Source: Streptomyces sp. NBRC 110028 (GTDB taxonomy: Bacteria; Actinomycetota; Actinomycetes; Streptomycetales; Streptomycetaceae). From it: DNA of 64,000 nt. Under the pieces are notes generated by a model, which was given only the letters and a program-made list of their open reading frames with translations, was not told the origin of the DNA and did not search any database. Positions 43,705 to 52,500 of this stretch are shown here, one piece after another. The stretch spans positions 62,001-126,000 of the forward strand of contig NZ_BBUZ01000034.1 of assembly GCF_001417735.1 (NCBI RefSeq), read 5' to 3'. Each line of letters opens with the position of its first letter. The first letter of the stretch is position 1. The position numbers and the translations under genes were made by a program.

Positions 43705-45204
43705 TCACGGTACCACTTTTGGGGCCAGCGTGGTACCAGAATGTGGCCGCAGGCGGGTGGTCACCCAGGCGCCCGCCAGGGCCACGGTCGCCATCGCCGC
43801 GTACACGGCGGCGAAGGCGGCGGGGTGGGAGGAGGGGGCGGCCGGGGCGGCGGCCGTGGGATGGGCGGGGGCGATCGCGGCGCCGCCGAAGGCGACGAAG
43901 AGGACACCGCTCAGCCCGACCAGGGTGATGTTGCCGAGCGCGTCGGAGACCTGGAGCGAGGAGGAGTTGCTGCCCGCGTCCTCGGGTCCGGACAGCTTCA
44001 GCATCAGGACGCTGGCGCTGGAGATGGTCATCCCCATCCCGTAGCCGCCGACCGTCCAGGCGACGGCGACGGTCCACACCGGTACGGAGTCGGCGAGCGC
44101 CAGCGGCACCAGGGCGATGGCCACGGCGATCAGCAGCATGCCCAGACCCATCAGCCGCTCCCGGTACGGCTCCAGCCGGGCCCGGCTCTGGGTGTACGAG
44201 CCGAGCGCCCAGGTCAGCCCGCCGCCCGCGAGGGTGAGCCCGGCGGCGGTCGGGGACAGGCCGCGCTGGGTGACCAGCATCAGCGGGACGAAGCTCTCCG
44301 CGCCCAGGAAGGCGCCCGCGGCGACCCCGCGCAGCAGCACCACCGACGGCAGCCCGCGGGCGGCGCGGAAGGTGCCCGCGGGGAGCAGGCGCAGCACGCA
44401 CGGGACGAGCAGCGCGAGGCCGGCGGCGGCCGGGAGGAGGGAGTACCAGGCCAGGTCCTGGGCCGCGTACTGGAGCAGCCCGGCGCCGCAGGCGACGGCC
44501 AGCGCGAGGAGGATCCGGTGGCCGTTCACGGCCGGGGAGGGGCCGCCGGGCGGCAGGGTGCGCAGGGCCGGGAGCATCACCGCGAGCGGCGGCAGCACCA
44601 GCACCGGGATGGACAGGAACACCCAGCGCCACCCGGCCTGTTCGGTGATCGTCCCGGCGATGAGCGGCCCGACGATGACCGGCAGCACCCACGCGGCGGA
44701 GAAGGAGGCCAGCACGGCGGGCTGCAGCCGCGGCGGATAGGCCCGGCCGACGACGACGTACAGGGCGACGATCACCAGGCCGCCGCCGACGCCCTGGACG
44801 GCGCGCCCGCCCACGAACATCCACATCCGCTGCGCCGTCCCCGCGATCAGCAGCCCCGCGCCGAACGCCACGATGCCGGTGAACAGCGGCGTGAGCGGGC
44901 CCCTGCGGTCGCACCACTCCCCCGACAGCGCCATCGCGAAGAGGCTCGCGGTGAAGTAGGCGGAGAAGGCGTACGCGTACAGCTCGACGCCGTCCAGGGC
45001 GCGGGCCGCGATCGGCATGGCGGTGTTGACCGCGCTCGCCTCGAAGGCGATGAGGGAGACGACGGTGACGATGCCGAGGGTCAGCGCGCGGTGGCGGCGG
45101 CCGAGGACGGTGTCGCCCGTGCGGTCCGACGCGAGGCCGGTGTCCGGCTCCGCCGTGCGCGAGGGGGTGCCGGGGCCGGCGTCAGGCGGGTCGAGAGCGG
45201 TCAT
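43705..45204 (-). CDS. MFS transporter
   Basis: 499 aa from ATG 45204 (GTG 45240 is possible). About 14 membrane helices, so nearest the DHA2-type drug:H+ antiporters. The loop GEWCDRRGPLTPLF after helix 2 and the GGRAVQGVGGGLVIV motif in helix 4-5 are typical. Substrate unknown. Its last codons overlap the antitoxin operator region (stop 43705). Confidence 0.9.
   Translation of the reverse strand: MTALDPPDAGPGTPSRTAEPDTGLASDRTGDTVLGRRHRALTLGIVTVVSLIAFEASAVNTAMPIAARALDGVELYAYAFSAYFTASLFAMALSGEWCDRRGPLTPLFTGIVAFGAGLLIAGTAQRMWMFVGGRAVQGVGGGLVIVALYVVVGRAYPPRLQPAVLASFSAAWVLPVIVGPLIAGTITEQAGWRWVFLSIPVLVLPPLAVMLPALRTLPPGGPSPAVNGHRILLALAVACGAGLLQYAAQDLAWYSLLPAAAGLALLVPCVLRLLPAGTFRAARGLPSVVLLRGVAAGAFLGAESFVPLMLVTQRGLSPTAAGLTLAGGGLTWALGSYTQSRARLEPYRERLMGLGMLLIAVAIALVPLALADSVPVWTVAVAWTVGGYGMGMTISSASVLMLKLSGPEDAGSNSSSLQVSDALGNITLVGLSGVLFVAFGGAAIAPAHPTAAAPAAPSSHPAAFAAVYAAMATVALAGAWVTTRLRPHSGTTLAPKVVP
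43709..43737. promoter_or_regulatory. Candidate toxin-antitoxin operator
   Basis: GGTACCAC (43709-43716) and GTGGTACC (43730-43737) form a perfect 8-bp inverted repeat 9 bp upstream of the antitoxin ATG. It lies inside the 3' end of the MFS gene, so the TA promoter is embedded in that coding sequence. Confidence 0.6.
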
Positions 45205-45300
45205 GCCGGTCAGCGTAAGAGCCGTGGCGCGATGTGACACCTGTCGGAAGTCGGTGGTGTGCCTCGGCCCTCGGACGTAGGCCGTGGGTCACGTCGTGCG

Positions 45301-46365
45301 TCAGGTGGTGAGCAGCACGCCCGCGTACGAGACGCCCGCGATCACCACCCAGGCGCACAGGCCCAGCGCCGCGACCCGGGCGCCGGTGCGGGTGAGGGAG
45401 GGGAGGTGGACCGCGCTGCCGAGGCCGAAGAGGGCGGCGGCGAGGAGGAGTTCCTGGCCGGTGGCGGCGGTGTCCAGCGCGCCGGCGGGCAGCAGGCCGG
45501 TGCTGCGCAGGGCGACCATGCAGAGGAACCCGGCGACGAAGAGCGGCACCAGCGGGGGCCGCCGGGCCTCGGTGGTGCGGCGGGCTCCCGCCCGGGCCCG
45601 TACGGACACGGCGAGCGCGGCGACGAGCGGGGCGAGCAGCGCCACCCGCATCAGCTTGACCAGCACCGCTTCCTTCAGCGCCGCGGGCCCGGCGGTCTGC
45701 GCCGCCGCCACGACCTGGCCCACGTCGTGGACGCTCGCGCCCACCCAGCGGCCGAACGGCGCGTCGCCGAGGCCCAGGGGGTGCTGCAGCAGGGGCAGCA
45801 CGGCGATGGCGAGCGTGCCGCACAGCGTCACCAGCGCGACGGAGGTGGCCACGTCCTGTTCGTCGCTGTCGGACACCTCGCCGACCGCGCCGATCGCGGA
45901 CGCGCCGCAGATCGAGTAGCCGGTGGCGATCAGCAGCGGCTGGTCGCCGCGCAGCCCCATCCGGCGCCCCAGCCACCAGGTGCCGCCGAAGGTGGCGGCG
46001 ACCACGCAGAACACCATCGCGACGGTGGCCCAGCCGAGGCCGAGGACGTCGTCCAGGCTGAGTTTCAGGCCGAGCAGCACGATCCCGAGCCGCATCAGCC
46101 GCTTCCCGGCGAGGGTGAGCCCGGCCCGGCAGCGGCCGCGTACGAGCCCCCGGGTGCCGGGCAGATGCGCGGCGCCGATGCCGAGCACGACGGCGGCGGT
46201 GAGCAGGGGCACGGCGGGCAGGGCCCGGTGCACGCCCCACGCGACCGCGACCCCGCAGGCGGCCAGCCCGAGCCCGTACGCGGCGGCGGGCATCCGGGGC
46301 CGGGGAGGCGCCGTGGTGGACGGTCCACCCGCCCCGGTCAGGGCCCTCGCCCCGGTCACCGCCAT
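45301..46365 (-). CDS. YeiH/UPF0324 family membrane transporter
   Basis: 354 aa, ten or so helices. The motif GYSICGASAIGAVGEV is the family hallmark. YeiH proteins are putative sulfate, sulfite or related anion exporters (suggested for E. coli and Cupriavidus relatives). It lies 37 bp after a cysteine dioxygenase gene in the same direction, which supports a role in exporting sulfur oxyanions released from cysteine. Confidence 0.9.
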   Translation of the reverse strand: MAVTGARALTGAGGPSTTAPPRPRMPAAAYGLGLAACGVAVAWGVHRALPAVPLLTAAVVLGIGAAHLPGTRGLVRGRCRAGLTLAGKRLMRLGIVLLGLKLSLDDVLGLGWATVAMVFCVVAATFGGTWWLGRRMGLRGDQPLLIATGYSICGASAIGAVGEVSDSDEQDVATSVALVTLCGTLAIAVLPLLQHPLGLGDAPFGRWVGASVHDVGQVVAAAQTAGPAALKEAVLVKLMRVALLAPLVAALAVSVRARAGARRTTEARRPPLVPLFVAGFLCMVALRSTGLLPAGALDTAATGQELLLAAALFGLGSAVHLPSLTRTGARVAALGLCAWVVIAGVSYAGVLLTT

Positions 46366-46402
46366 GCCGTCACCCCGGCGGCGTCCGCGCGCCGGAACCC
46401 GG

Positions 46403-46963
46403 TCACAGCTCGTCCGCCACGGGGGCCTCGTACACCCGCCGTACGCTGCTGCCGAGCCGCACGATGTCCGCGCCGTAGACGTGGATCGAGATCGCCTTCG
46501 TGCCGCAGGCGTTCCACACCCTGTGGATATCGCCGGGTGGCGCGAAGCCGCAGACCGCGCCCCGCGGGTTGATCACGTCCTCCACGGCGACCAGCCGGGA
46601 GGCCGCGCCGTCCGGGACGAGGCGGTAGCGCCGCTCGTGCTCCTCGCCCTCGTGGACGCCGGTGACGCACCAGGACACATGGTCGTGGACGGCGGTGCGC
46701 TGGCCGGGCAGCCACACCAGGGCGACGACGGAGAAGCTGCCGTCGGGCTCGGCGTGCAGGACGTGCTGGCGGTAGCCGTCCGGGTCGCCCTCGCGCTGGG
46801 CGGGGGTGAGCAGATCGGGCGCGCCGAGGAAGGGGGCGAGGCGTTCACCCACCAGGTAGGCGGTCACATCGGGCGGCAGGCCGCGTCCGACGGCCTCGCG
46901 GACGCCGTCGACGAAGGCGCCGAGGGGGGCCGTGACACGAGAGGACGGATACGCGGTGGTCAT
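46403..46963 (-). CDS. Cysteine dioxygenase
   Basis: 186 aa cupin. Fe(II) ligands are H93 and H95 (AVHDHVSWC) and H147 (GDIHRVWN). It oxidises cysteine to cysteine sulfinate, which decays to pyruvate and sulfite. Length and motifs match bacterial type I enzymes; the Tyr-Cys cross-link partner position is Gly/Val here, as usual in bacteria. It is followed closely by yeiH; a LysR gene lies upstream in the same direction. Confidence 0.92.
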   Translation of the reverse strand: MTTAYPSSRVTAPLGAFVDGVREAVGRGLPPDVTAYLVGERLAPFLGAPDLLTPAQREGDPDGYRQHVLHAEPDGSFSVVALVWLPGQRTAVHDHVSWCVTGVHEGEEHERRYRLVPDGAASRLVAVEDVINPRGAVCGFAPPGDIHRVWNACGTKAISIHVYGADIVRLGSSVRRVYEAPVADEL

Positions 46964-47070
46964 ATCGGCAGGGTGCGGACGGACCGTCGACCACGTCCAA
47001 CGACAGATTGTTGACCGGGGGCCAACCTCCGCTTATATCTGGGCGCTTGGGCGCGGCCCCCGGCGGGCCG

Positions 47071-47976
47071 TCAGCAGCCGACCCGGTTCGCGGCCACGGT
47101 CTGCAGCTCCTCCAGCACCCGCGCCGTCGCCGGGATCTCCAGGTGCTCCCGCAGGACGTACGCGGAGACCCGGCGCCGCGACGCCGGATCGAGGGCGCGC
47201 CCGGTGACCCGCTGGTGGCACAGGAACGACAGCACCAGGCCCGGCATCATCGCGACGCCGAGCCCGGACGCGACCATGCTCTGCACCACCAGGTTGTCGT
47301 CGGTGGTGAAGGCGATGTCGGGCGCGAACCCCTGCTCGGCGCATTCGTGCAGGAAGTTGGCGCGGCAGCGCAGGCATCCGGCGATCCACCGCTCCCCGCT
47401 CAGCTCGCCGAGCTTGACCGCGCGCCGCCGGGCCAGCGGATGCCCGGTCGGCAGCAGGACCGTCATCTGGTCCTCCATCAGCGGGATCTCGACGAGTTCG
47501 GGCGGCGTCTCCTCGCGCAGCCCGGGATAGGTGAAGGCCAGGGTGATGTCGCACGCGCCGCGTACGACGCGGTCGAGGGAGTCCGGCGGCTCGCCCTCCA
47601 GCAGGTCGACCCGCACCCCGGGGTGGGCGGCGGCGAGGCGGGCCATGGCCTCGGGGATGAGGGTGGCGTTGGCGCTGGGGAAGGCGCACACCCGCACCCG
47701 TCCGGCGCGCAGCCGGGTGATGGCGTTCATCTGCGCCTGGGCGGCGGAGATGGAGGAGAGGATGGTGTCGGCGTGCCGGGCGAGCGTCTCGCCCGCCTCG
47801 GTGAGCCGCATGCCGCGGCCGACGCGGATGAACAGCGGGCTGCCGACGGTGCGTTCGAGGGCCTTCATCTGCTGGGTGATGGCCGGCTGGGTATAGCCCA
47901 GCTCGCGGGCGGCGGCCGAGTAGGAACCGGCGCGGACCACCTCGTGGAACGTCCTGATGTGCCGGGAATCGAACAC
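47071..47976 (-). CDS. LysR-type regulator
   Basis: 301 aa from GTG 47976, which gives the family-typical MFDSRHIRTFHEV start; ATG 48000 is in-frame and would add eight residues. wHTH SYSAAARELGYTQPAITQQMKALERTVGSPLF, then the LysR substrate domain. It lies upstream of CDO and YeiH in the same direction and divergent from the hydrolase gene, so it may regulate either. No effector known. Confidence 0.92.
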   Translation of the reverse strand: MFDSRHIRTFHEVVRAGSYSAAARELGYTQPAITQQMKALERTVGSPLFIRVGRGMRLTEAGETLARHADTILSSISAAQAQMNAITRLRAGRVRVCAFPSANATLIPEAMARLAAAHPGVRVDLLEGEPPDSLDRVVRGACDITLAFTYPGLREETPPELVEIPLMEDQMTVLLPTGHPLARRRAVKLGELSGERWIAGCLRCRANFLHECAEQGFAPDIAFTTDDNLVVQSMVASGLGVAMMPGLVLSFLCHQRVTGRALDPASRRRVSAYVLREHLEIPATARVLEELQTVAANRVGC

Positions 47977-48135
47977 ACGGACATCATAGAGGGTATCCAT
48001 AAGCGCGTTTTGGGGGAACGGAACATCCCCCCTCCCGGCGCTTTTGAGTCACCGTGCCCCTCCCCTCCCTCTCCCGTTGCCTCCGATCTCCGCGGTCACA
48101 TCGCCGACGCCCCTGTGATCAGGCAGGCTGGCCCT
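47977..48135. promoter_or_regulatory. LysR/hydrolase divergent region with palindrome
   Basis: ATAGAGGGTAT (47986-47996) has ATA/TAT arms in a T-N-A spacing like LysR boxes. It is close to the LysR start and inside its coding sequence if ATG 48000 is used. Confidence 0.4.
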
Positions 48136-49020
48136 ATGCCGCACTACACGTCGTACGACCAAACGGAGCTGGCCTACCGCGTCCTGGAGGCCCGCGACGG
48201 GTCCGCGCGGCCCCCGCTGATCTGTCTCGCGGGCGGGCCGGGGCGGAACGCCGCGTACCTGGGTGACCTCGGCGGCCTCGACGCGCACCGCACCCTGGTC
48301 ATCCCCGACAGCCGCGGCACCGGGGACTCGCCGCCCGCCGCCGATCCCAGCGGCTACGCGTTCCCGAGTCTCGCCGAGGACCTGGAGGCGCTGCGCCGCC
48401 ACCTCGGGCTCACCCGCTTCGCGCTGCTGGCCCACGACGCGGCGGCGGCCACGGCGCAGGCGTACGCGGCGGCCCACCCGGAGCGCCTGACCCATCTGGT
48501 CCTGGTCTGCCCGGGCGCCCGGATGCAGGGCGAACTGCCCGAGGACGCCCGGGAGATCTTCGAGTCGCGTGCCGACGAGCCGTGGTGGCAGGAGGCGTAC
48601 GTGGCGATCCAGATGCTGCCGGACACCACCGACCTCGCCGAGGTGCGGGAGCTGCTGCTGCGGGCCGCGCCGATGGCCTACGGCCGCTGGGACGAGCCGC
48701 AGCGGGCGCACGCGGCGAGCGAGGGCGAGCAGCTGGGCCCGGTGCCGCGGGCGGGCTTCTGGCAGGGCGTGGACGAGGCGGGCCGCCGCGCGGTGCTGGC
48801 GCGGCTGCGCGAGGTGCCGTGCCCGGTGCTGGTGATCACCGGGGACCGGGACGCGGTGACCGGGGTGCGGGCCGGGGAGCTGGTCGCGGAGTCGTTCCCG
48901 GCCGGGCGCGCCCGGCCGCTGCACGGCGTGGGGCACTACCCCTGGGTGGACGAACCGGAGCTGTTCCGCCCGGTGGTGGAGGACTTCCTGGAGCACCCGC
49001 ACGGCCCCGGCCGCCCGTAA
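48136..49020 (+). CDS. Alpha/beta hydrolase with Asp at the nucleophile position
   Basis: 294 aa from ATG 48136; the upstream open frame is a shadow of LysR. LICLAGGPGRNAAYLGDL gives the oxyanion-hole region and ITGDRDAVTG plus HGVGHYPWVDEPE the later Asp and His. The nucleophile elbow reads LLAHDAAAA, with D101 where lipases and peptidases have Ser (G-x-S-x-G). Asp nucleophiles occur in haloalkane dehalogenases and epoxide hydrolases. The overall sequence resembles proline-iminopeptidase-like hydrolases. Substrate unknown. Confidence 0.85.
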   Translation: MPHYTSYDQTELAYRVLEARDGSARPPLICLAGGPGRNAAYLGDLGGLDAHRTLVIPDSRGTGDSPPAADPSGYAFPSLAEDLEALRRHLGLTRFALLAHDAAAATAQAYAAAHPERLTHLVLVCPGARMQGELPEDAREIFESRADEPWWQEAYVAIQMLPDTTDLAEVRELLLRAAPMAYGRWDEPQRAHAASEGEQLGPVPRAGFWQGVDEAGRRAVLARLREVPCPVLVITGDRDAVTGVRAGELVAESFPAGRARPLHGVGHYPWVDEPELFRPVVEDFLEHPHGPGRP

Positions 49021-49134
49021 CGGCCCCCTCGGCCGGTGGTTGTGAACGGCGCATGTCAGTCATATGGCAGCGGCGGCCGAACCGTTGATCCCCCCTGAAC
49101 CGCTCCCTATGGTCATAGCCACGAGCACGACATT

Positions 49135-49209
49135 GGCCGTGTGCCCGAGTGGTTCAGGGGCTCGCCTGCAAAGCGAGTTACGTGGGTTCGAATCCCGCCA
49201 CGGCCTCCA
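49135..49209 (+). tRNA. tRNA-Cys (anticodon GCA)
   Basis: Acceptor GGCCGTG (49135-49141) with CACGGCC (49199-49205), discriminator T, CCA encoded (49207-49209). The anticodon stem CTCGC/GCGAG encloses CTGCAAA, giving GCA. The T loop GGTTCGAATCC is canonical, and discriminator U is typical of tRNA-Cys. Confidence 0.93.
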
Positions 49210-49528
49210 CCGCGCCCCCGCGCTTCCGCCCTCTCCCGGGCCGCGTCATCCGCCGCGCCGGATCTCCGACCTGGTCAACTACCGGAAACCCTCTGGACAC
49301 AGAGGCCTTACGAAGCGCATGCTCAGATTCGCGAACGGCGTTCACACAACTGGTCGCCTGACCTTTTTCACATTCTCCCCACTGAATGGTCTCCGATTCC
49401 CCCCGGTGAGCGCGTTTTCGGCGCATAGGGTCACGGTGGTGCCTGCAGTCCCGCGACGGAGAACCCGCCGCGACTGAACAGGCACCCTTTGTTTCGACCT
49501 GCGATCCTGCGTTCCGTCTGGGGGAAAT
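49210..49528. other. 319-bp region upstream of the peptide synthetase
   Basis: No supported gene; short frames overlap in all registers. It contains comparatively AT-rich patches (near 49360-49400) that may hold the synthetase promoter. GGGGGA at 49519-49524 is the ribosome site for GTG 49529. No att-like repeat of the tRNA-Cys 3' end was seen. Confidence 0.5.
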
Positions 49529-52500
49529 GTGCAGCCCGCCGTACCGGCCGCCCGTCTGCCGCTGTCGACCGGCCAGAGCGAGATCTGGTTCATTCAGCAG
49601 CTGGAGCCGCCGGAGAGCACGACGTTCAAGGTCGGCGAATACCTTGAGATCCAAGGGCCGATAGACACGGCGATATTCGAGCGGGCACTGCGTCAGGCGG
49701 TCCTGGAAGCCGAGCCGTACAACGTCCGCGTCGGCGAGGACGACGGAGTGCCCTGGCAGGTCCTCGACCCGGTGACGGACTGGGACTTCCCCGTCCTCGA
49801 CCTCGGCGGCGAGCCCGACCCGCATGCCGCCGCCGTCCGCTGGATGAAGCACGACCTGGCCACCAAGCTGGAGCTGGACGACCACCCGCTCTTCTCGTTC
49901 GCCCTGCTCAAGCTGAACGACGACTGCTTCCTGTGGTACCAGGGCAGCCACCACATCGTGTCCGACGCGGGCAGCGCCGCCCTGCTGGGCCGGCGCACCG
50001 CCGAGATCTACACCGCGCTCGCCGAAGGCACCGACCCGGCCGCGGGAGAAACCGTCTTCGGCTCCCTGCGGACCCTGCTCGACCGGGACGAGGAATACCG
50101 GTCGTCGGATGATTTCGCCAAGGACCGCGCGTACTGGACGGAACACTTCGCGGATTCCCCGGAACCCGCCCGGCTTTCCGGCCGCCCCGGCGACGACCTC
50201 TCCAGCGTGCTGCGCGAGACCGCGTACCTGACCGAGGCGGAAGCGGTCGAGCTGCGCGCCGCCGCGCGGAAATACGCGACCCACTGGTCGGCGATGATTA
50301 TCGCGGCGACCGCCACCTATCTGCATCGATTGACCGGTAAATCCGACATCATTCTGACGCTGCCGGTCACCGCCCGGACCGATGCCACCCTGCGCGGCAT
50401 TCCCGGGATGTTCGCCAATGTGGTGCCGCTGCGCATCCAGGTGCGCTCGGATATGCGGATACGGGATCTGGTGCGGAAGGTCTCCCGGGAAGTCCGGCAG
50501 GCACTGCGCCATCAGCGCTACCGCCATATCGACCTGGCCCGGGATCTCCACCTCCCGGACGGCGGAAACGGCTTCCTCGGCCCGCACGTCAATATCATGA
50601 CGTACGACTACGATTTCGACTTCGCGGGACATCGCGTCGTCGGGCACAATCTGTCCAACGGAACCGTCGAAGACCTTTCGATCATGGGATACGACCGCTC
50701 CGACGGCACCGGTATCCGCATCGACCTCAACGCGAACTCCAACCTCTACACCGCCGACGGGCTCATCGCCCACCGCGAGCGGTATCTGCGACTCCTGCGC
50801 ATCCTCGCCGACACCTCCGACAAGGAGCGCACCGTCGGCGGCATCGAGCTGCTGTCCGCCGAGGAGCGGCGGCGAGCGGCCGAGGAGTGGAACGACACCG
50901 CGCACGCCACCTCGGGCAGCACCCTGCCCGCGCTGTTCGCGTCCCAGGCCGCCCGCACCCCGGACGCCGAGGCCGTCGTCCTCGGCGACACCCGGCTGAG
51001 CTACGCCGAGCTGGACCGCGCCGCCGACCGGCTGGCCCACCGCCTGATCGAGCGCGGCGCGGGGCCCGAGCGCACCGTCGCCGTCGCGCTGCCCCGCTCC
51101 CCCGAGCTGGTCATCGCCCTGCTGGCGGTCCTCAAGTCCGGCGCCGCGTATCTGCCGCTGGAGCTGGACTACCCGGCCGACCGGCTGGCGTTCATGCTCG
51201 ACGACGCCGCGCCCGCGCTCCTCGTCACCCGGACCGAGCACGCCGACGAGCTGCCCGCGGCGGACGGCGTCGAGCGGCTGCTGCTGGACTCCTCGCCGGT
51301 CTCCCCGTACGACACCGCCGCGTACGACACCGCCGCGTACGACGCCGACCCGTACGCGGAGACCGGCGCGCCGCGGATCGCGCTCGACCCCGAGCACCCC
51401 GCGTACGTCATCTACACCTCGGGCTCCACCGGCCGCCCCAAGGGCGTGCTGGTCCCCCACCGCGCCATCGTCAACTGCCTGGAGTGGATGCGGGGCAGCC
51501 ACCCCCTCACCCCCGAGGACCGGCTGCTGCAGAAGACCCCGGCCGGATTCGACGCCTCGGTCGCGGAGTTCTTCTGGCCGCTGGTCAGCGGCGCCACCCT
51601 GGTGCTCGCCCAGCCCGGCGGCCACAAGGACCCCGCGTACCTCGTGCGCACCGTCCGCGAAGAGCGCATCACCACGCTCCAGTTCGTGCCCTCCATGCTC
51701 CGCGCGTTCCTCGCCGAACCGGATGTCGCCGCCCAGTGCGCCGGCAGCCTCCGCCAGGTGTTCTGCGGCGGCGAGGCGCTGCCGCGCGAGACGGCCGACC
51801 GCCTCCACGGCCTGCTGCCCGGCGTGCCCCTGCACAACGTGTACGGGCCCACCGAGGCCACCGTCGACATCAGCGCCCACACCTGCGAGCCCGGCGCGAC
51901 CGGCCCGGTCCCGATCGGCGCCCCGGTGTGGAACAGCCGGCTGTACGTCCTGGACTCCGCCCTGCGGCACGTCCCAGCCGGGGCCGTCGGCGAGATCTAC
52001 CTCGCCGGTCCGCAGCTCGCCCGCGGCTACCACGACCGGCCGTCGCTGACCGCGGAGCGCTTCGTCCCCGACCCGTACGGCCACCTCTTCGGCGCGCCCG
52101 GGGCCCGCATGTACCGCACCGGCGACCTGGCCCGACGGCTGCCGGACGGCGACGTCGCCTACCTGGGCCGCTCCGACGACCAGGTCAAGCTGCGCGGCTT
52201 CCGCATCGAGACCGGCGAGGTCGAGGCCGCGCTGCGCACCCTGCCGGACGTCGCCGAGGCCGTGGCCGTCGTCCGCGAGGACCAGCCCGGCGACCAGCGG
52301 CTGGTGGCCTATCTGACGGCCGAGGGCGAGGCCCCGCCGTGCGTCGCCACCGCCCGCGAGATGCTGCACCGCGATCTGCCCGAGCACATGGTGCCCACCG
52401 CGTTCATGGTGCTCGACACGCTGCCGCTCAGCCCCAACGGCAAGCTGGACCGGGCCGCGCTGCCCGTGCCGTCCCACGAGGCCGCCCGCGGCGGCCGCGC

